From positions 267,044 to 331,043 of the forward strand of contig NZ_LZSE01000034.1 of assembly GCF_001665295.1 (NCBI RefSeq): a DNA stretch of 64,000 nucleotides, given 5' to 3'. The DNA is from Mycobacterium sp. 1554424.7 (GTDB lineage: Bacteria > Actinomycetota > Actinomycetes > Mycobacteriales > Mycobacteriaceae). A program made the position numbers and the translations under genes. Below, one piece after another: positions 21,920 through 32,106 of the stretch. The notes under the pieces are model-generated. The model made no database searches. It saw only the letters and a program-made list of their open reading frames with translations, and was not told the origin of the DNA. Each line of letters opens with the position of its first letter. Within the stretch, counting starts at the first letter, position 1.

Positions 21920-21950
21920 GACGCGCTGGGCTCCGCTATGCCGCGGCGCT

Positions 21951-22080
21951 TGTGAAATGACGGCTTTGCGTGTGAACGCAGGGCGACGACACGCCGAGGA
22001 GGTGCGCCCTCAGCTCACACGAAAAGCCCTCAGCTCACACGAAAAGCCGTCAGCTCACACGAAACGCCCTCAGCTCACAC
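21951..22080. repeat. 20-bp tandem repeat array with inverted units
   Basis: From 22011 three and a half direct copies of CAGCTCACACGAAAAGCCCT follow one another (units at 22011, 22031, 22051 and a partial one at 22071) with one to three differences. On the left, 21951-21984 holds two units in the opposite orientation (TGTGAAATGACGGCTTTGCG, then TGTGAACGCAGGGC), so the whole region can fold into a large cruciform or hairpin. The units share the GTGTGA...GGCTTT core with the arms of the palindromic element. The last unit overlaps the final codons of the LysR gene. Confidence 0.8.
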
Positions 22081-22984
22081 TCGACGCGCCCGGCTCCGGG
22101 ATCATCTCCTCGATCAGCGAGAAAACGGCGCGGGTGGCCGCGCTGGGCGGGCGCACCGCCGACATCGCGACGTACAACCGCCAGCAGATGTCGTAATCGG
22201 AGATCCGCAGCGTCGCCAGGCCGTCGTCGCCGATCTCGTCGAGCATGAACCGGCTCAAGAAGCCGATGCCGAGGCCGTTGCGGACGTGGGTCGCGGTGGT
22301 GGCGATGTCGGCGACCTCGAGGACGACCGTGCGCTGCACCCCAGCGGCGGCGAAGGCCCGGTCGACCACGGCGCGGTTGCCGTACCCCGGCGGGCCGTCC
22401 ACGAACGACATCCCCGCCAGCTCGGCCAGCGGCACGGACTCCCGCCCGGCGAGCGGGTGATCCGCGGGCACGATCAACAGCAGCGGAAAGTCCGCGACGA
22501 GCCGGGTGTGCAGGTCGGCAGGCGGCCCGTCCGGAAGAACGAGCAGCGCCACGTCCAGGGCGCCGTCGCGGAGCTGCTGCGCCAGGCCCGCGGAACCGGC
22601 TCGGGCGAAACGGAATTGGACCAGCACGCCGGGATGCCGCGCGTGCAGGTCGGCCAGCAGCCTCGGCAGGTCGACGTTGTTGACCGACATCAACGTCCCC
22701 AATTTGACGGTGCCGCGGACGGCGCCGCCGGTGGCGGCGACGGCGTCTTTGGCCGCGCGGGCGGCGTCGAGGGTGGCCCGGGCGTGGGGCTCGAGCTCCC
22801 GTCCCGCCGGCGTGAGCGTCACCCCCGCCGGCCCGCGCACGAAGAGCTCCGCGCCGAGTTCGCGTTCGAGGGCCTTGATGGTCGCGGACACCCCGGACTG
22901 GACGACGTGCAGCCGTTTGGCGCCCCGGGTGAAGCTGAGGGTGTCCGCGACAGCGAGGAAATACTCCAACTGGCGAAGCTCCAC
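22070..22984 (-). CDS. LysR-family transcriptional regulator
   Basis: A 304-residue regulator: N-terminal helix-turn-helix (VELRQLEYFLAVADTLSFTR, QSGVSATIKALERELGAELF) and a C-terminal effector domain (VKLGTLMSVNNVDLPRLLAD...IVPADHPLAG...LGIGFLSRFM). I prefer the GTG start because the alternative ATG at 23017 would place the symmetric operator (22994-23008) inside the gene. It is divergent from the aldehyde dehydrogenase/amidohydrolase genes and probably controls them. The last codons (SVS, stop) are supplied by the 20-bp repeat array. Confidence 0.87.
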   Translation of the reverse strand: MELRQLEYFLAVADTLSFTRGAKRLHVVQSGVSATIKALERELGAELFVRGPAGVTLTPAGRELEPHARATLDAARAAKDAVAATGGAVRGTVKLGTLMSVNNVDLPRLLADLHARHPGVLVQFRFARAGSAGLAQQLRDGALDVALLVLPDGPPADLHTRLVADFPLLLIVPADHPLAGRESVPLAELAGMSFVDGPPGYGNRAVVDRAFAAAGVQRTVVLEVADIATTATHVRNGLGIGFLSRFMLDEIGDDGLATLRISDYDICWRLYVAMSAVRPPSAATRAVFSLIEEMIPEPGASSVS

Positions 22985-22993
22985 CGGGCCATT

Positions 22994-23008
22994 ATCACCG
23001 CCGGTGAT
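22994..23008. promoter_or_regulatory. LysR-type operator (symmetric T-N11-A box)
   Basis: ATCACC-GCC-GGTGAT is a perfect inverted repeat containing T-N11-A with the T at 22995 and A at 23007, the classic LysR recognition pattern. It lies 9 nt upstream of the preferred LysR start and about 105 nt upstream of the divergent dehydrogenase. Confidence 0.6.
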
Positions 23009-23112
23009 GGGCGCCATCAGAAATTTTCGTTGGCGAGTGACGGTCGGGGCAATTTACGTTCGCAATTGGGTCGCGTCGATCTCAATTCCCCCTCAACCGG
23101 ACGGTGCGCTTT

Positions 23113-24603
23113 ATGACTTTGCAGGGCCCCACCCTGACCAGGACCCGGACCCGGTGGTCCTCGGCGTCCACCGACGACCAGTTCGTCGTGCAGAACCCGG
23201 CGACGGGGCAGACCGTCACGGTCGTCCAGGGCGCCGGTCCCGACGAGGTGGACCAGGCGGTTCGCCGGGCCCACGCCGCGCACCTGCGGTGGAAGCAGCG
23301 CCCGGCGCGGGAGCGCGGCCGCTACCTGCGCCAGGTCGCCGAGGTGATCCGCGCCCACGCCGACGAGATCGCGGCGCTCGAGACCCTGGAAATGGGCAAG
23401 CCGATCACCCAGGCGCGCAACTTCGACGTGGAGGCCGCGATCGCCATCTTCGAGTACTTCGGCGGGGTGGTGGAGGCGCTGCCCAGCGAGGCGCGCGACT
23501 ACGGCCCCGTCCTGGACGTGACCACGCTCGAACCGTACGGGGTGGTCGCGGCCATCGTCCCGTTCAACTGGCCACCCATCCACACGGCCGGCAAGGTGGC
23601 ACCGGCGCTGGCCGTGGGCAACGCCGTCGTGCTCAAGCCGCCGGAGCAGACGCCCTCGGTGGTGTTGCGGATGGTCGAACTGATCCAGTCGGTGCTGCCG
23701 GACGGGGTGGTGCAGGCGGTGCCCGGCCGAGGCGAGGTGGGCGCCGCGCTGGCCGGGCATCGGCTCGTCGGCAAGGTCTCCTTCACCGGATCGCCGCGGA
23801 CGGGTGCGGCGGTGCTGCGTACCGCGGCCGGCAACCTCACCCCGACGCTGATGGAGCTGGGCGGAAAGAACCCGCTGCTGGTCTTCGACGACGCCAACCT
23901 GCACGAGGCACTGCTGGCCGCGGTCGACGGCGGCTTCTTCAACCAGGGCGAGGCCTGCACCGCGGCGTCACGAATCCTGGTGCAGGACAGCGTCTATGAG
24001 GAGTTCGAGGCCAAGCTGTGCGCCGCGGTGGGGCGGCTGCGGGTGGGCGACGGCGCCGACCCCGAAACCGACGTCGGGCCGTTGGTCACCCGCAAACAGC
24101 AGAACCGGGTCCTGGACTACCTGCGGATCGGCGTGGCCGAGGGTGCCCGCATCGCTGCCCAGGCGCCGCTGCCCGACGATCCGCGATTGGCCGACGGCTT
24201 CTACGTCGCGCCGACCGTCCTGACCGACGTGACTCCCACCATGCGGGTGGCCCGCGACGAGATCTTCGGCCCCGTCGTCACGCTCATGCCGTTCGCCGAC
24301 GAGGCGGAGGCGGTGCGCATCGCCAACGCCACACCGTTCGGACTTGTCGCGGCGGTGTTCACCCAGGACAGCGATCGGGCGCTGCGGGTAAGCCGGCGGA
24401 TCCGCGCCGGCGCGGTCTTCGTCAACAACTATCAACGGATTTCCATCGGCACCGGATTCGGCGGCGTGGGCCACAGCGGGTTCGGCCGCGAGCACGCCCG
24501 GGAGACGCTGGCGGAGTACGGCTACACCAAGACGATCCGGCTCGCCGCCGACCGCGACGAGCTGACGTACTGGAGCGCCGCGGCCAGGGTGCTGGCGGGC
24601 TGA
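23113..24603 (+). CDS. NAD(P)-dependent aldehyde dehydrogenase
   Basis: A 496-residue ALDH-superfamily enzyme. Seen: FNWPPIHTAGKVAPALAVGN and VLKPPEQTPS (cofactor and catalytic Asn region), VSFTGSPRTGAAV, LMELGGKNPLLVF (catalytic Glu) and FNQGEACTAASRI (catalytic Cys), DEIFGPVVTLMPF. It oxidises an aldehyde to an acid. ATG (MTLQGPTL) is chosen over a GTG three codons upstream. Its stop overlaps the start of the amidohydrolase (TGATG), so the two act together, probably in breakdown of an aromatic or hydroxylated compound (inference). Confidence 0.88.
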   Translation: MTLQGPTLTRTRTRWSSASTDDQFVVQNPATGQTVTVVQGAGPDEVDQAVRRAHAAHLRWKQRPARERGRYLRQVAEVIRAHADEIAALETLEMGKPITQARNFDVEAAIAIFEYFGGVVEALPSEARDYGPVLDVTTLEPYGVVAAIVPFNWPPIHTAGKVAPALAVGNAVVLKPPEQTPSVVLRMVELIQSVLPDGVVQAVPGRGEVGAALAGHRLVGKVSFTGSPRTGAAVLRTAAGNLTPTLMELGGKNPLLVFDDANLHEALLAAVDGGFFNQGEACTAASRILVQDSVYEEFEAKLCAAVGRLRVGDGADPETDVGPLVTRKQQNRVLDYLRIGVAEGARIAAQAPLPDDPRLADGFYVAPTVLTDVTPTMRVARDEIFGPVVTLMPFADEAEAVRIANATPFGLVAAVFTQDSDRALRVSRRIRAGAVFVNNYQRISIGTGFGGVGHSGFGREHARETLAEYGYTKTIRLAADRDELTYWSAAARVLAG

Positions 24604-25553
24604 TGCGGACCATAGCCCTCGAAGAGCATTACGCCACAACCGAATTCCTGAGCGGGCCGGGTCGCTGGCTGGCGTCGCGCGCGGGCATCGTCGAACCGAT
24701 CAGCGATCTCGGCGACGGGCGCATCGCGGCGATGGACGACGCCGGCGTCGACGTGGCGGTGCTGTCGCTGGCCGCGCCGGGCGTCGAACAGCTGGACGGG
24801 CCGGAAGCCGTCCGGCTGGCACGCGCCTGCAACGACGAGCTCGCGAAGGCGGTCGGGCGCTACCCGGCGCGGCTGGCCGGCTTTGCCGCGCTGCCGATCA
24901 GCGCGCCCGCCGAGGCCGCCGACGAACTCGAGCACGCGGTGCGCGAGCACGGCTTTCTCGGCGCGGTGATCAACGGGCACAGCCAGGGCGTCTACCTGGA
25001 CGACCTGTACTTCGACCCCGTCCTGTCGCGCGCGGCCGCGCTGCGGGTGCCGATCTACCTGCACCCGACCATCCCGCCGGCGGGTGTCATCGAGTCCAGC
25101 TACGCGGGATTCACCGACGAGGTCACGTTCACGCTGGCCACGGTCGGCTGGGGCTGGCACATCAACACCGGCACCCACGTGCTGCGGCTGATCCTGGGGG
25201 GCGTGTTCGACCGCTACCCGTCGCTGCAGGTGATCATCGGGCACATGGGCGAAGCGATCCCGTTCATGCTGCCGCGCTTCGACGCGACACTGAAACCGGA
25301 ACTCACCGGCCTGCGTCATCCCGTCAGCACCTACCTGAGGCGAAACCTCAACTACACCTTTGCCAACTTCAACGACGAGGCGACCTACGCCAACCTGGTC
25401 GCGCAGGTCGGCATCGACCGCGTGTGCTTTTCGGCCGACTACCCGTTCGGGTCGATGCGCGCCGCCCGCGATTTCTTCGACGGGCTCCCCTTAGGCGACG
25501 ACGACCGGGCGCTCATCAGCCACCGCAACGCCGAGCGGCTGCTGGGCCTCTAA
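24603..25553 (+). CDS. Amidohydrolase-2 family protein (decarboxylase-like)
   Basis: A 316-residue TIM-barrel amidohydrolase related to gamma-resorcylate and aminocarboxymuconate-semialdehyde decarboxylases. Metal-site residues visible: ALEEHYAT at the N-terminus, YLHPTIPP, IIGHMGEAIPFMLPR and CFSADYPFGS (the Asp). Enzymes of this subgroup mostly remove CO2 from aromatic acids, though hydrolases also occur. The open frame extends upstream into the dehydrogenase gene; the ATG overlapping its stop is the start. Substrate unknown. Confidence 0.84.
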   Translation: MRTIALEEHYATTEFLSGPGRWLASRAGIVEPISDLGDGRIAAMDDAGVDVAVLSLAAPGVEQLDGPEAVRLARACNDELAKAVGRYPARLAGFAALPISAPAEAADELEHAVREHGFLGAVINGHSQGVYLDDLYFDPVLSRAAALRVPIYLHPTIPPAGVIESSYAGFTDEVTFTLATVGWGWHINTGTHVLRLILGGVFDRYPSLQVIIGHMGEAIPFMLPRFDATLKPELTGLRHPVSTYLRRNLNYTFANFNDEATYANLVAQVGIDRVCFSADYPFGSMRAARDFFDGLPLGDDDRALISHRNAERLLGL

Positions 25554-25634
25554 ACTTCGCCGATTGTTGGTCGGCGCGCGGCGCCCTCATGGGTTAGCCT
25601 GAGCGTTCCCGGGAGCCACCACGGCAGGAGCTCG

Positions 25635-27089
25635 ATGTCACCGTCAGACAGCGCCGCCGAGCGGCTCGCACGCGAGGACGAGGGCTACCACAAGAGCCTC
25701 AAAAACCGCCAGATTCAGATGATCGCCCTCGGCGGCGCCATCGGCACCGGGCTCTTCCTCGGCGCCGGCGGGCGGCTGGCCTCGGCAGGGCCCGGGCTGT
25801 TCCTGGTCTACGGGGTCTGCGGGATCTTCGTCTTCCTGATCCTGCGCGCGCTCGGCGAGCTGGTGCTGCACCGCCCGTCGTCGGGGTCGTTCGTGTCGTA
25901 CTCCCGCGAATTCTTCGGGGAGAAGCTGGCTTACGTCGCCGGCTGGATGTACGTCCTGAACTGGTCGATGACCGGGATCGTGGACACCACCGCGATCGCG
26001 CACTACTGCCACTACTGGGGGATCTTCCACGCCATCCCGCAGTGGGCCATCGCGTTGTTCGCGCTGCTGGTGGTGCTGTCGATGAACCTCATCTCGGTCA
26101 AGGCCTTCGGCGAGCTGGAGTTCTGGGCCTCGCTGATCAAGGTGCTGGCGCTGGTCACGTTCCTGGTCGTCGGCACGGTGTTTCTGGTCGGGCGCTTCAA
26201 GATCGACGGCCACGACACGGGCACGGGCCTGTGGGACACCCATGGCGGGCTCGTGCCCAAGGGGTTGCTGCCCTTGGTGCTCGTCACCTCGGGCGTGGTG
26301 TTCGCTTACGCCGCCATCGAACTCGTCGGCATCGCGGCCGGGGAAACGGCCAACCCGGAAAAGGTCATGCCCCGCGCGATCAACTCGGTGGTGTTCCGCA
26401 TCGCGGTCTTCTACATCGGTTCGACGGTGCTGCTGGGCCTGCTGCTGCCCTACACCGCCTACAAGGCCAATGTCAGCCCGTTCGTGACGTTCTTCTCCAA
26501 GGCCGGTGTCCACGGGGCCGGCAGCGTGATGAACGCGGTGGTGTTGACCGCCGCGCTGTCGAGCCTTAACGCGGGCCTGTATTCCACGGGCCGCATCCTG
26601 CGGTCGATGGCGATCAACGGCAGCGGCCCGAAGTTCACCGCCCCGATGTCGAAGAGGGGGGTGCCGTACCGCGGGATCCTGCTCACGAGCTGTGTGGGTT
26701 TGCTGGGCATCGTGCTCAACGCCGTCAAACCCAGCCAGGCGTTCGAGATCGTCCTGCACATCGCGGCCATCGGCATCGTGTTCGCCTGGGGGACGATCGT
26801 GGCGAGCCAGCTGCAGTTCTACCGGCTGGCCAAGGCCGGGCTGGTGCAACGGCCGAAGTTCCGGATGCCGCTGTCGCCATACAGCGGCTACCTGACGCTG
26901 GCCTTCCTGGTCGGCGTGGTGGTCCTGATGTTCTTCGACAAGGTGCAGGGCCCTTACCTGATCGGCGCGACGGTCGTCGGCGTCCCCGCGCTCATCGGCG
27001 GCTGGTTCCTGATCCGCCACCGGGTCACGGCCGCCGCGCAGGACACCGCCGCGCCGGCTTCTCCCGCTCAGGGTTCGTCGATGTCCTGA
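25635..27089 (+). CDS. Amino acid permease, L-asparagine permease type (AnsP)
   Basis: A 484-residue APC/AAT-family transporter with about 12 membrane helices. The start [20 protein letters not shown] is the family signature, with [20 protein letters not shown] and [20 protein letters not shown] (helices 3 and 6) typical of asparagine/GABA permeases. It resembles mycobacterial AnsP1/AnsP2, and the locus fits AnsP2 (Rv0346c, recalled). Substrate is therefore probable, not shown. Its 3' end overlaps the convergent MobA-like gene by 22 nt. Confidence 0.82.
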   Translation: MSPSDSAAERLAREDEGYHKSLKNRQIQMIALGGAIGTGLFLGAGGRLASAGPGLFLVYGVCGIFVFLILRALGELVLHRPSSGSFVSYSREFFGEKLAYVAGWMYVLNWSMTGIVDTTAIAHYCHYWGIFHAIPQWAIALFALLVVLSMNLISVKAFGELEFWASLIKVLALVTFLVVGTVFLVGRFKIDGHDTGTGLWDTHGGLVPKGLLPLVLVTSGVVFAYAAIELVGIAAGETANPEKVMPRAINSVVFRIAVFYIGSTVLLGLLLPYTAYKANVSPFVTFFSKAGVHGAGSVMNAVVLTAALSSLNAGLYSTGRILRSMAINGSGPKFTAPMSKRGVPYRGILLTSCVGLLGIVLNAVKPSQAFEIVLHIAAIGIVFAWGTIVASQLQFYRLAKAGLVQRPKFRMPLSPYSGYLTLAFLVGVVVLMFFDKVQGPYLIGATVVGVPALIGGWFLIRHRVTAAAQDTAAPASPAQGSSMS

Positions 27090-27616
27090 CCCCCGGCGAG
27101 GTCGCCGCACTCGACGGCCTCGACGTCGGGCCGGCCGCGCAGATACTCCCCCGCACCCCGATCCCCCTTTAGCTGCTTGAGTACGTCGGGCCAGTGCCCG
27201 CGTGCGATGACCACCGGATGGCCCGGCCGGTCGCCGAAGTGCGCGCGCGCCAGGCCGCTGCGGGACTCCCGCGCGCGGCCGAGGACGCGCGCCACCACCG
27301 CGGGACCGACGTCGGGGGTATCGACGACGTGCAGCACGGCGTACTCCGCGCCCAGGCGGTCGGCCTCGGCCAGGCCGGCGCGCACCGAGGCGCTCATTCC
27401 GTCGCGCCAGTTCGGGGCGACGACGGCGACGACCCCGGGTGGCGCCGGGACCTGGGCAGCGCCCAACACGAGGACCACGTCGGCGCAGCCACCCGCTTGG
27501 AGCGCGCGGACCGCGGCTTCCAGCCAGCCCTCCACCAGCACCTTCGGCCGGCCGTAGCGCCGTCCCTCGCCCGCGGCGAGCAAGACGCCGACGGCCCTCG
27601 ACTGCGATAACGCCAC
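27068..27616 (-). CDS. MobA-like NTP transferase
   Basis: A 182-residue protein beginning [20 protein letters not shown], the nucleotide-binding signature of the MobA/MocA family, with [17 protein letters not shown] and [15 protein letters not shown] as in MocA-type enzymes that attach CMP or GMP to molybdopterin. It is divergent from, and 52 nt away from, the coxL-type gene, so it probably matures the cofactor of that hydroxylase. Comparable to Rv0371c. Confidence 0.82.
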   Translation of the reverse strand: MALSQSRAVGVLLAAGEGRRYGRPKVLVEGWLEAAVRALQAGGCADVVLVLGAAQVPAPPGVVAVVAPNWRDGMSASVRAGLAEADRLGAEYAVLHVVDTPDVGPAVVARVLGRARESRSGLARAHFGDRPGHPVVIARGHWPDVLKQLKGDRGAGEYLRGRPDVEAVECGDLAGGQDIDEP

Positions 27617-27668
27617 TCTCCTATGATGGCATCGAGGTTCTCGTCAGGCGACAACCGGATGGAGCGCA

Positions 27669-30005
27669 ATGACTCAAGAAGCGCAGGGGGCGACGGCCAC
27701 GACCCCTCGATACGCCGGCACCCGGGTGCAGCGCGTGGAGGACCTGCGGTTGCTGACCGGCCGCGGCGGCTTCGTCGACGACATCTCGCGGCCCGGCATG
27801 TTGCACGCCTGCTTCGTGCGCAGCCCGTTCGCGCGCGCCACGATCAACGGCATCGACGCGTCGGCGGCGCTGGCGCTGCCCGGCGTGCGCGCGGTGTTCA
27901 CCGCCGCCGACCTCAACCCCGACGTCAAGGAGGCGTGGCACGCCGTGGCCGGCAAGGACGTGCCGGACACCCCACGCCCGCCGCTGGCCGAGGGCGAGGT
28001 GAAGTTCGTCGGCGACCCGGTCGCGCTGATCGTCGCCGAGAGCCGGTATATCGCCGAGGACGCGCTGGAACTCGTCGACGTCGACTACGAGCCGCTGCCG
28101 GCGATCACCGACTTCACCCGCGCGCAGTCGTCGGAGGTGCTGGTGCACGACGCCTACGCGAACAACGTCGCGGGCGGGATGGGCGGCGCGCCGCCGGACG
28201 AGGAGGTCTTCGCGTCGGCGGCGTGCGTGGTGAAAGAGAACATCTACCAACAGATTTACGCGCCCGTGCCGATCGAGACCCGCGGGCTGGTCGTCGAGTG
28301 GGAGGCGGCGTCCGGAGAACTCACCCTGTGGGCGTCCACGCAGACCCCGCACGAATTGCGGGCGTTCTGCGCGCGCCTGTTGGGCATTGCGGCGCAACGG
28401 GTTCGGGTCATCATGCGCGACACCGGCGGCGGTTTCGGCCAGAAGGTGGTCCCGATGCGCGAGGACATGTGCATCATGCTGGCCGCGCGCAAGGTCCCGG
28501 CGGCGCTCAAGTGGATCGAGGACCGCCGCGAGAACCTGATGTCGGCCGGCCAGGCCCGCCACGTCGACGGCACGGGCCGTATCGCGTTCGACGCGGACGG
28601 CAACATTCAGGCCGCCGACATCGACTTCGTCCAGGACGTCGGCGCCTACCCGACGCCGTACCCGGTGCTGACCACGGCGGCCATCGGGATGTTCTTCCCC
28701 GGGCCCTACCGCGTGCCCAAGGCCAGCTTCAACTACAAGACGGTGTTCACCAACACCAGCGGGCTGGCCGCCTACCGCGGCCCGTGGCAGTACGAGACGC
28801 TGGCGCGCGAGATCCTGCTCGACATCGCCGCGCGCAAGATGAACATGGACCCGGTCGAACTGCGCAGGCGCAACCTGCTGCGCCGCGACGAGATGCCGTA
28901 CTTCAACCCCAACGGCATGCCGTATGACCACGTCGCCCCCAGCGAGACCTTCGAGCAGGCGGTGAAACTCCTTGACCACGAAGGGTTTCGCAAGGAGCAG
29001 CGCGAGGCGCTGGCGCAGGGCCGCTACCTGGGGCTGGGGTTCTCGGCGTACATCGAGCCGACCGGCGCGGCGACGGGCCACCTGGCCACCGAGGGTTGCA
29101 CCGTGCGGATGGAGCCGACGGGCAAGATCAACGTCTACGTGAACGGCGGTTCGAGCGGAAACAGCTTGGAAACCACCGTCATTCAGCTGACCGCCGACGC
29201 GCTGGGCGCCGACATCGACGACGTGGCCACCATCCAGGGCGACACCGCGATCACGCCGTACGGGGCCGGCACCCAGGGCAGCCGCAGCGGCCCGATGACC
29301 GCCGGCGCCGTCGCGGAGGCGGGCACGATCCTGCGCGAAAAGATCGTGGCGCTGGCGGCCCACAAGTTGAAGGTGGCCGAATCCGAAGTGGTGCTGGCGA
29401 ATTCGACGGCGGCCGTGCGAGGCGACCCGTCGAAGCAGGTGACGTTCGGGGAGCTGGCGTACCTGTCGTACTACTCACCGCAGGCGCTGCCGGCGGGAAT
29501 GTCGCCCGAGCTGGAGGCCACCGCCCGCTACGTCGCCAAGGCGCCGATTCTGTGGTCCAACGCGACCCACGCCTGCACCTGCGAGGTGGACGTGGCCACG
29601 GGCAAGGTCACGCTCCTGCGCTACATCGTCAGCGAGGACGTCGGACCCATGATCAACCCGAGCGTCGTGGAGGGCCAGATCGCCGGCGGGACGGTCCAAG
29701 GCATCGGCGGCGCGCTGATGGAGGACCTCGCCTACGACGACGACGGCAACCCGCTGGCAACGACTTTCGTCGACTACCTGCTGCCGACGGCCACCGAGGT
29801 ACCGCCCATCGAGTTCGGCCACGTCGAGATCCCCGGCCCCGGGCCGGGTGGTTACAAGGGCGCCGGTGAGGGCGGGGCCATCGGCTCAGTGCCCGCGGTG
29901 ATCAACGCGATCAACGACGCCCTGGCGCCGCTGGGCGTGACGGTCACTCGGCTGCCCGCCAGCCCCGCGTCGATCGCGTCGCTGCTGAGCGAGGCGAACC
30001 GGTGA
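27669..30005 (+). CDS. Molybdenum hydroxylase large subunit (annotated coxL type; not form I CO dehydrogenase)
   Basis: A 778-residue xanthine-dehydrogenase-family large subunit: the N-terminal GTRVQRVEDLRLLTGRGGFV, the FGQKVVPMREDM segment, and the late GAGEGGAIGSVPAVINAI with the catalytic Glu. CO dehydrogenases of form I carry AYRCSFR with a selenyl/Cu-binding Cys; here the loop reads AAYRGPWQYETLAREI, with Gly-Pro-Trp in place of Cys-Ser-Phe. So it should oxidise an aldehyde, purine-like or other organic substrate rather than CO. Its stop overlaps the medium-subunit GTG by 4 nt. Confidence 0.88.
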   Translation: MTQEAQGATATTPRYAGTRVQRVEDLRLLTGRGGFVDDISRPGMLHACFVRSPFARATINGIDASAALALPGVRAVFTAADLNPDVKEAWHAVAGKDVPDTPRPPLAEGEVKFVGDPVALIVAESRYIAEDALELVDVDYEPLPAITDFTRAQSSEVLVHDAYANNVAGGMGGAPPDEEVFASAACVVKENIYQQIYAPVPIETRGLVVEWEAASGELTLWASTQTPHELRAFCARLLGIAAQRVRVIMRDTGGGFGQKVVPMREDMCIMLAARKVPAALKWIEDRRENLMSAGQARHVDGTGRIAFDADGNIQAADIDFVQDVGAYPTPYPVLTTAAIGMFFPGPYRVPKASFNYKTVFTNTSGLAAYRGPWQYETLAREILLDIAARKMNMDPVELRRRNLLRRDEMPYFNPNGMPYDHVAPSETFEQAVKLLDHEGFRKEQREALAQGRYLGLGFSAYIEPTGAATGHLATEGCTVRMEPTGKINVYVNGGSSGNSLETTVIQLTADALGADIDDVATIQGDTAITPYGAGTQGSRSGPMTAGAVAEAGTILREKIVALAAHKLKVAESEVVLANSTAAVRGDPSKQVTFGELAYLSYYSPQALPAGMSPELEATARYVAKAPILWSNATHACTCEVDVATGKVTLLRYIVSEDVGPMINPSVVEGQIAGGTVQGIGGALMEDLAYDDDGNPLATTFVDYLLPTATEVPPIEFGHVEIPGPGPGGYKGAGEGGAIGSVPAVINAINDALAPLGVTVTRLPASPASIASLLSEANR

Positions 30006-30890
30006 AGCCCGCGTCGTTCGAGTACCACCGCCCCGACACCATCGACGACGCCGTGGCGCTGCTCGCCGAGCTGGGCGACGACGCGAAGATCATCGCCGGC
30101 GGCCAGAGCCTGGTCCCCATGCTGGCAATGCGGTTGGCGTACTTCGACCACCTCATCGACATCTCCCGGCTGGGCGAGGTGCGGGGCATCGAGCGCAGGG
30201 GCTCAGACCACCAAGAGCTGTGGATCGGCGCCGGAACCACCGAGTCCACCGTCGGCTCCGATGACGAAGTGCGCCAAGCGGTTCCGTTGCTCACCCTGGC
30301 GACCCCGTTCGTCGGGCACTTCCAGATCCGCAACCGCGGCACCCTCGGCGGGTCGATCGCGCACGCCGACGCGGCGGGCGAATACCCGGCGGTGGCGTTG
30401 ACCCTGGACGCGGTGATGGAGGTGCTGTCGCCACGCGGGCGGCGGGAGATCGCCGCCGCGGACTTCTTCGCCGGCGTGTGGGAAACCACGATGGAACCCG
30501 ACGAGGTGCTGACCGGGGTGCGATTCCCCGTGTGGAACGGCAGGTCCGGGTTCTCGGTGCACGAATTCGCGCGCCGCCATGGTGATTTCGCGATCGCCGG
30601 CGCGCTGGTCGCCGTCCAGCTCGACGACGGCGACCGGGTGTCGCACTGCGGGATCGGGCTGCTGGGCCTGGGGTCCACGGTCAAGCGTGCGACGGCGGCC
30701 GAGGCCGCGGTCGTCGGCAAGCCCGTCGGCGAGCTGGTGGCCGAGGAGATCGGCCGCGCCGCGATGACGGGCCTCGACGAGGTTCCGACCGACCTGCAGG
30801 GGTCGGCGTCGTACCGCACCCAGGTGGGCGCCACCATGGTCGAGCGCGCCTGGACGCAAGCGATCGAGGAAGCACTCGGGGGAGCACGCC

Positions 30891-30898
<8 letters not shown>
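30002..30898 (+). CDS. FAD-binding medium subunit of the molybdenum hydroxylase (coxM type)
   Basis: A 298-residue protein with the FAD motifs KIIAGGQSLVPMLAMRLA and NRGTLGGSIAHADAAGEYPA of CoxM/xanthine dehydrogenase FAD subunits, and a C-terminal CO_deh_flav_C domain. It carries electrons from the 2Fe-2S subunit to an acceptor. Start is GTG overlapping the large-subunit stop; its end overlaps the small subunit by 8 nt. Confidence 0.9.
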
Positions 30899-31376
<478 letters not shown>

Positions 31377-31481
31377 ACCTCCGCCATCGGCTCTGCATCG
31401 ATAACGGCGTAGTTACAGTAACTTTCGCCGCTTCTTGCGTACTCTGAGCGCTGAAATCGAAGTCTTTCCGGGAGCGGGCGG

Positions 31482-32084
31482 GTGCAGTTATCGCAAAAGA
31501 CGCGGCTGAGTCTGGCCGGTGGCTCGCTGCTGCTCTCGGCCGTCCTCGCCGGTCCCGCATTGGTTTCGGGCTGCAGCTCGCACATCGACGGCAAGCCGGT
31601 CGCGACACCCGGCACCGGGCCGACCGAGCCCACCTTCCCCACCCCGCGGCCGACCACCACGACGCCGGCGCCGACCAGCACCAGCCCGGCCCCGTCGACG
31701 AGCCCCACCGGGCCGGCCAGCCCGACCACCCCGCCGGCCGGGGTGATCCCGCTGCCGCCCGACCACAACGGCTACGTGTTCATCGAGACCAAGTCCGGCG
31801 TGACGCGCTGCCAGATCAACAAGGAGACCGTCGGCTGCGAGGCGCCGTTCACCAACTCCCCGCTGCAGGACGGTGAGCACGCCAACGGCGTCAGCATCAG
31901 CGCCGGCGGGAACGTGCAGTGGGTGCTGGGCAACCTGGGCGCCATCCCGACCGTCACCATCGACTACAAGACCTACGCCGCGCAGGGGTGGACGATCAAC
32001 GCCACCGAACAAGGCACCCGGTTCACCAACGACCGCACTAAGCACGGTATGTTCGTCAGCGTGGAGAAGGTCAACACGTTCTAG
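31482..32084 (+). CDS. Lipoprotein with Thr/Pro-rich linker
   Basis: A 200-residue protein. The N-terminal signal LSLAGGSLLLSAVLAGPALV ends in VSGC, a good lipobox. A Thr/Pro/Ser-rich linker (residues about 43-90) leads to a compact C-terminal domain with two Cys (TRCQINKETVGCEAPFTNSP) and DYKTYAAQGWTINATEQGTR, a domain I recognise only as a conserved mycobacterial extracytoplasmic type. Start is GTG. By location it may be LpqJ (Rv0344c lies near iniC in H37Rv), but I cannot confirm this. Confidence 0.75.
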   Translation: MQLSQKTRLSLAGGSLLLSAVLAGPALVSGCSSHIDGKPVATPGTGPTEPTFPTPRPTTTTPAPTSTSPAPSTSPTGPASPTTPPAGVIPLPPDHNGYVFIETKSGVTRCQINKETVGCEAPFTNSPLQDGEHANGVSISAGGNVQWVLGNLGAIPTVTIDYKTYAAQGWTINATEQGTRFTNDRTKHGMFVSVEKVNTF

Positions 32085-32106
32085 GCCGGCCCTCAGCGCG
32101 CCGCCG

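Larger units (their letters stand above)
21656..22069. other. 414-bp gene-free region upstream of dnaK
   Basis: No gene is supported here. From the dnaK side it contains the dnaK leader, two HAIR operators (21699-21719 and 21754-21774), a copy of the palindromic element (21830-21919) and an array of 20-bp units in both orientations (21951-22080) that runs into the end of the LysR gene. The short open frame 21819-22196 consists of repeat sequence and is not a gene. Confidence 0.8.

Noticed and set aside
22011-22080. CRISPR-like array
   Set aside because: The 20-bp units are directly adjacent without spacers, occur in both orientations, and no cas genes are near.
31488-32045. Minus-strand open frame antisense to the lipoprotein
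   Set aside because: The plus-strand frame has a signal peptide, lipobox and structured domain; the antisense frame is Gly/Arg-rich without motif.
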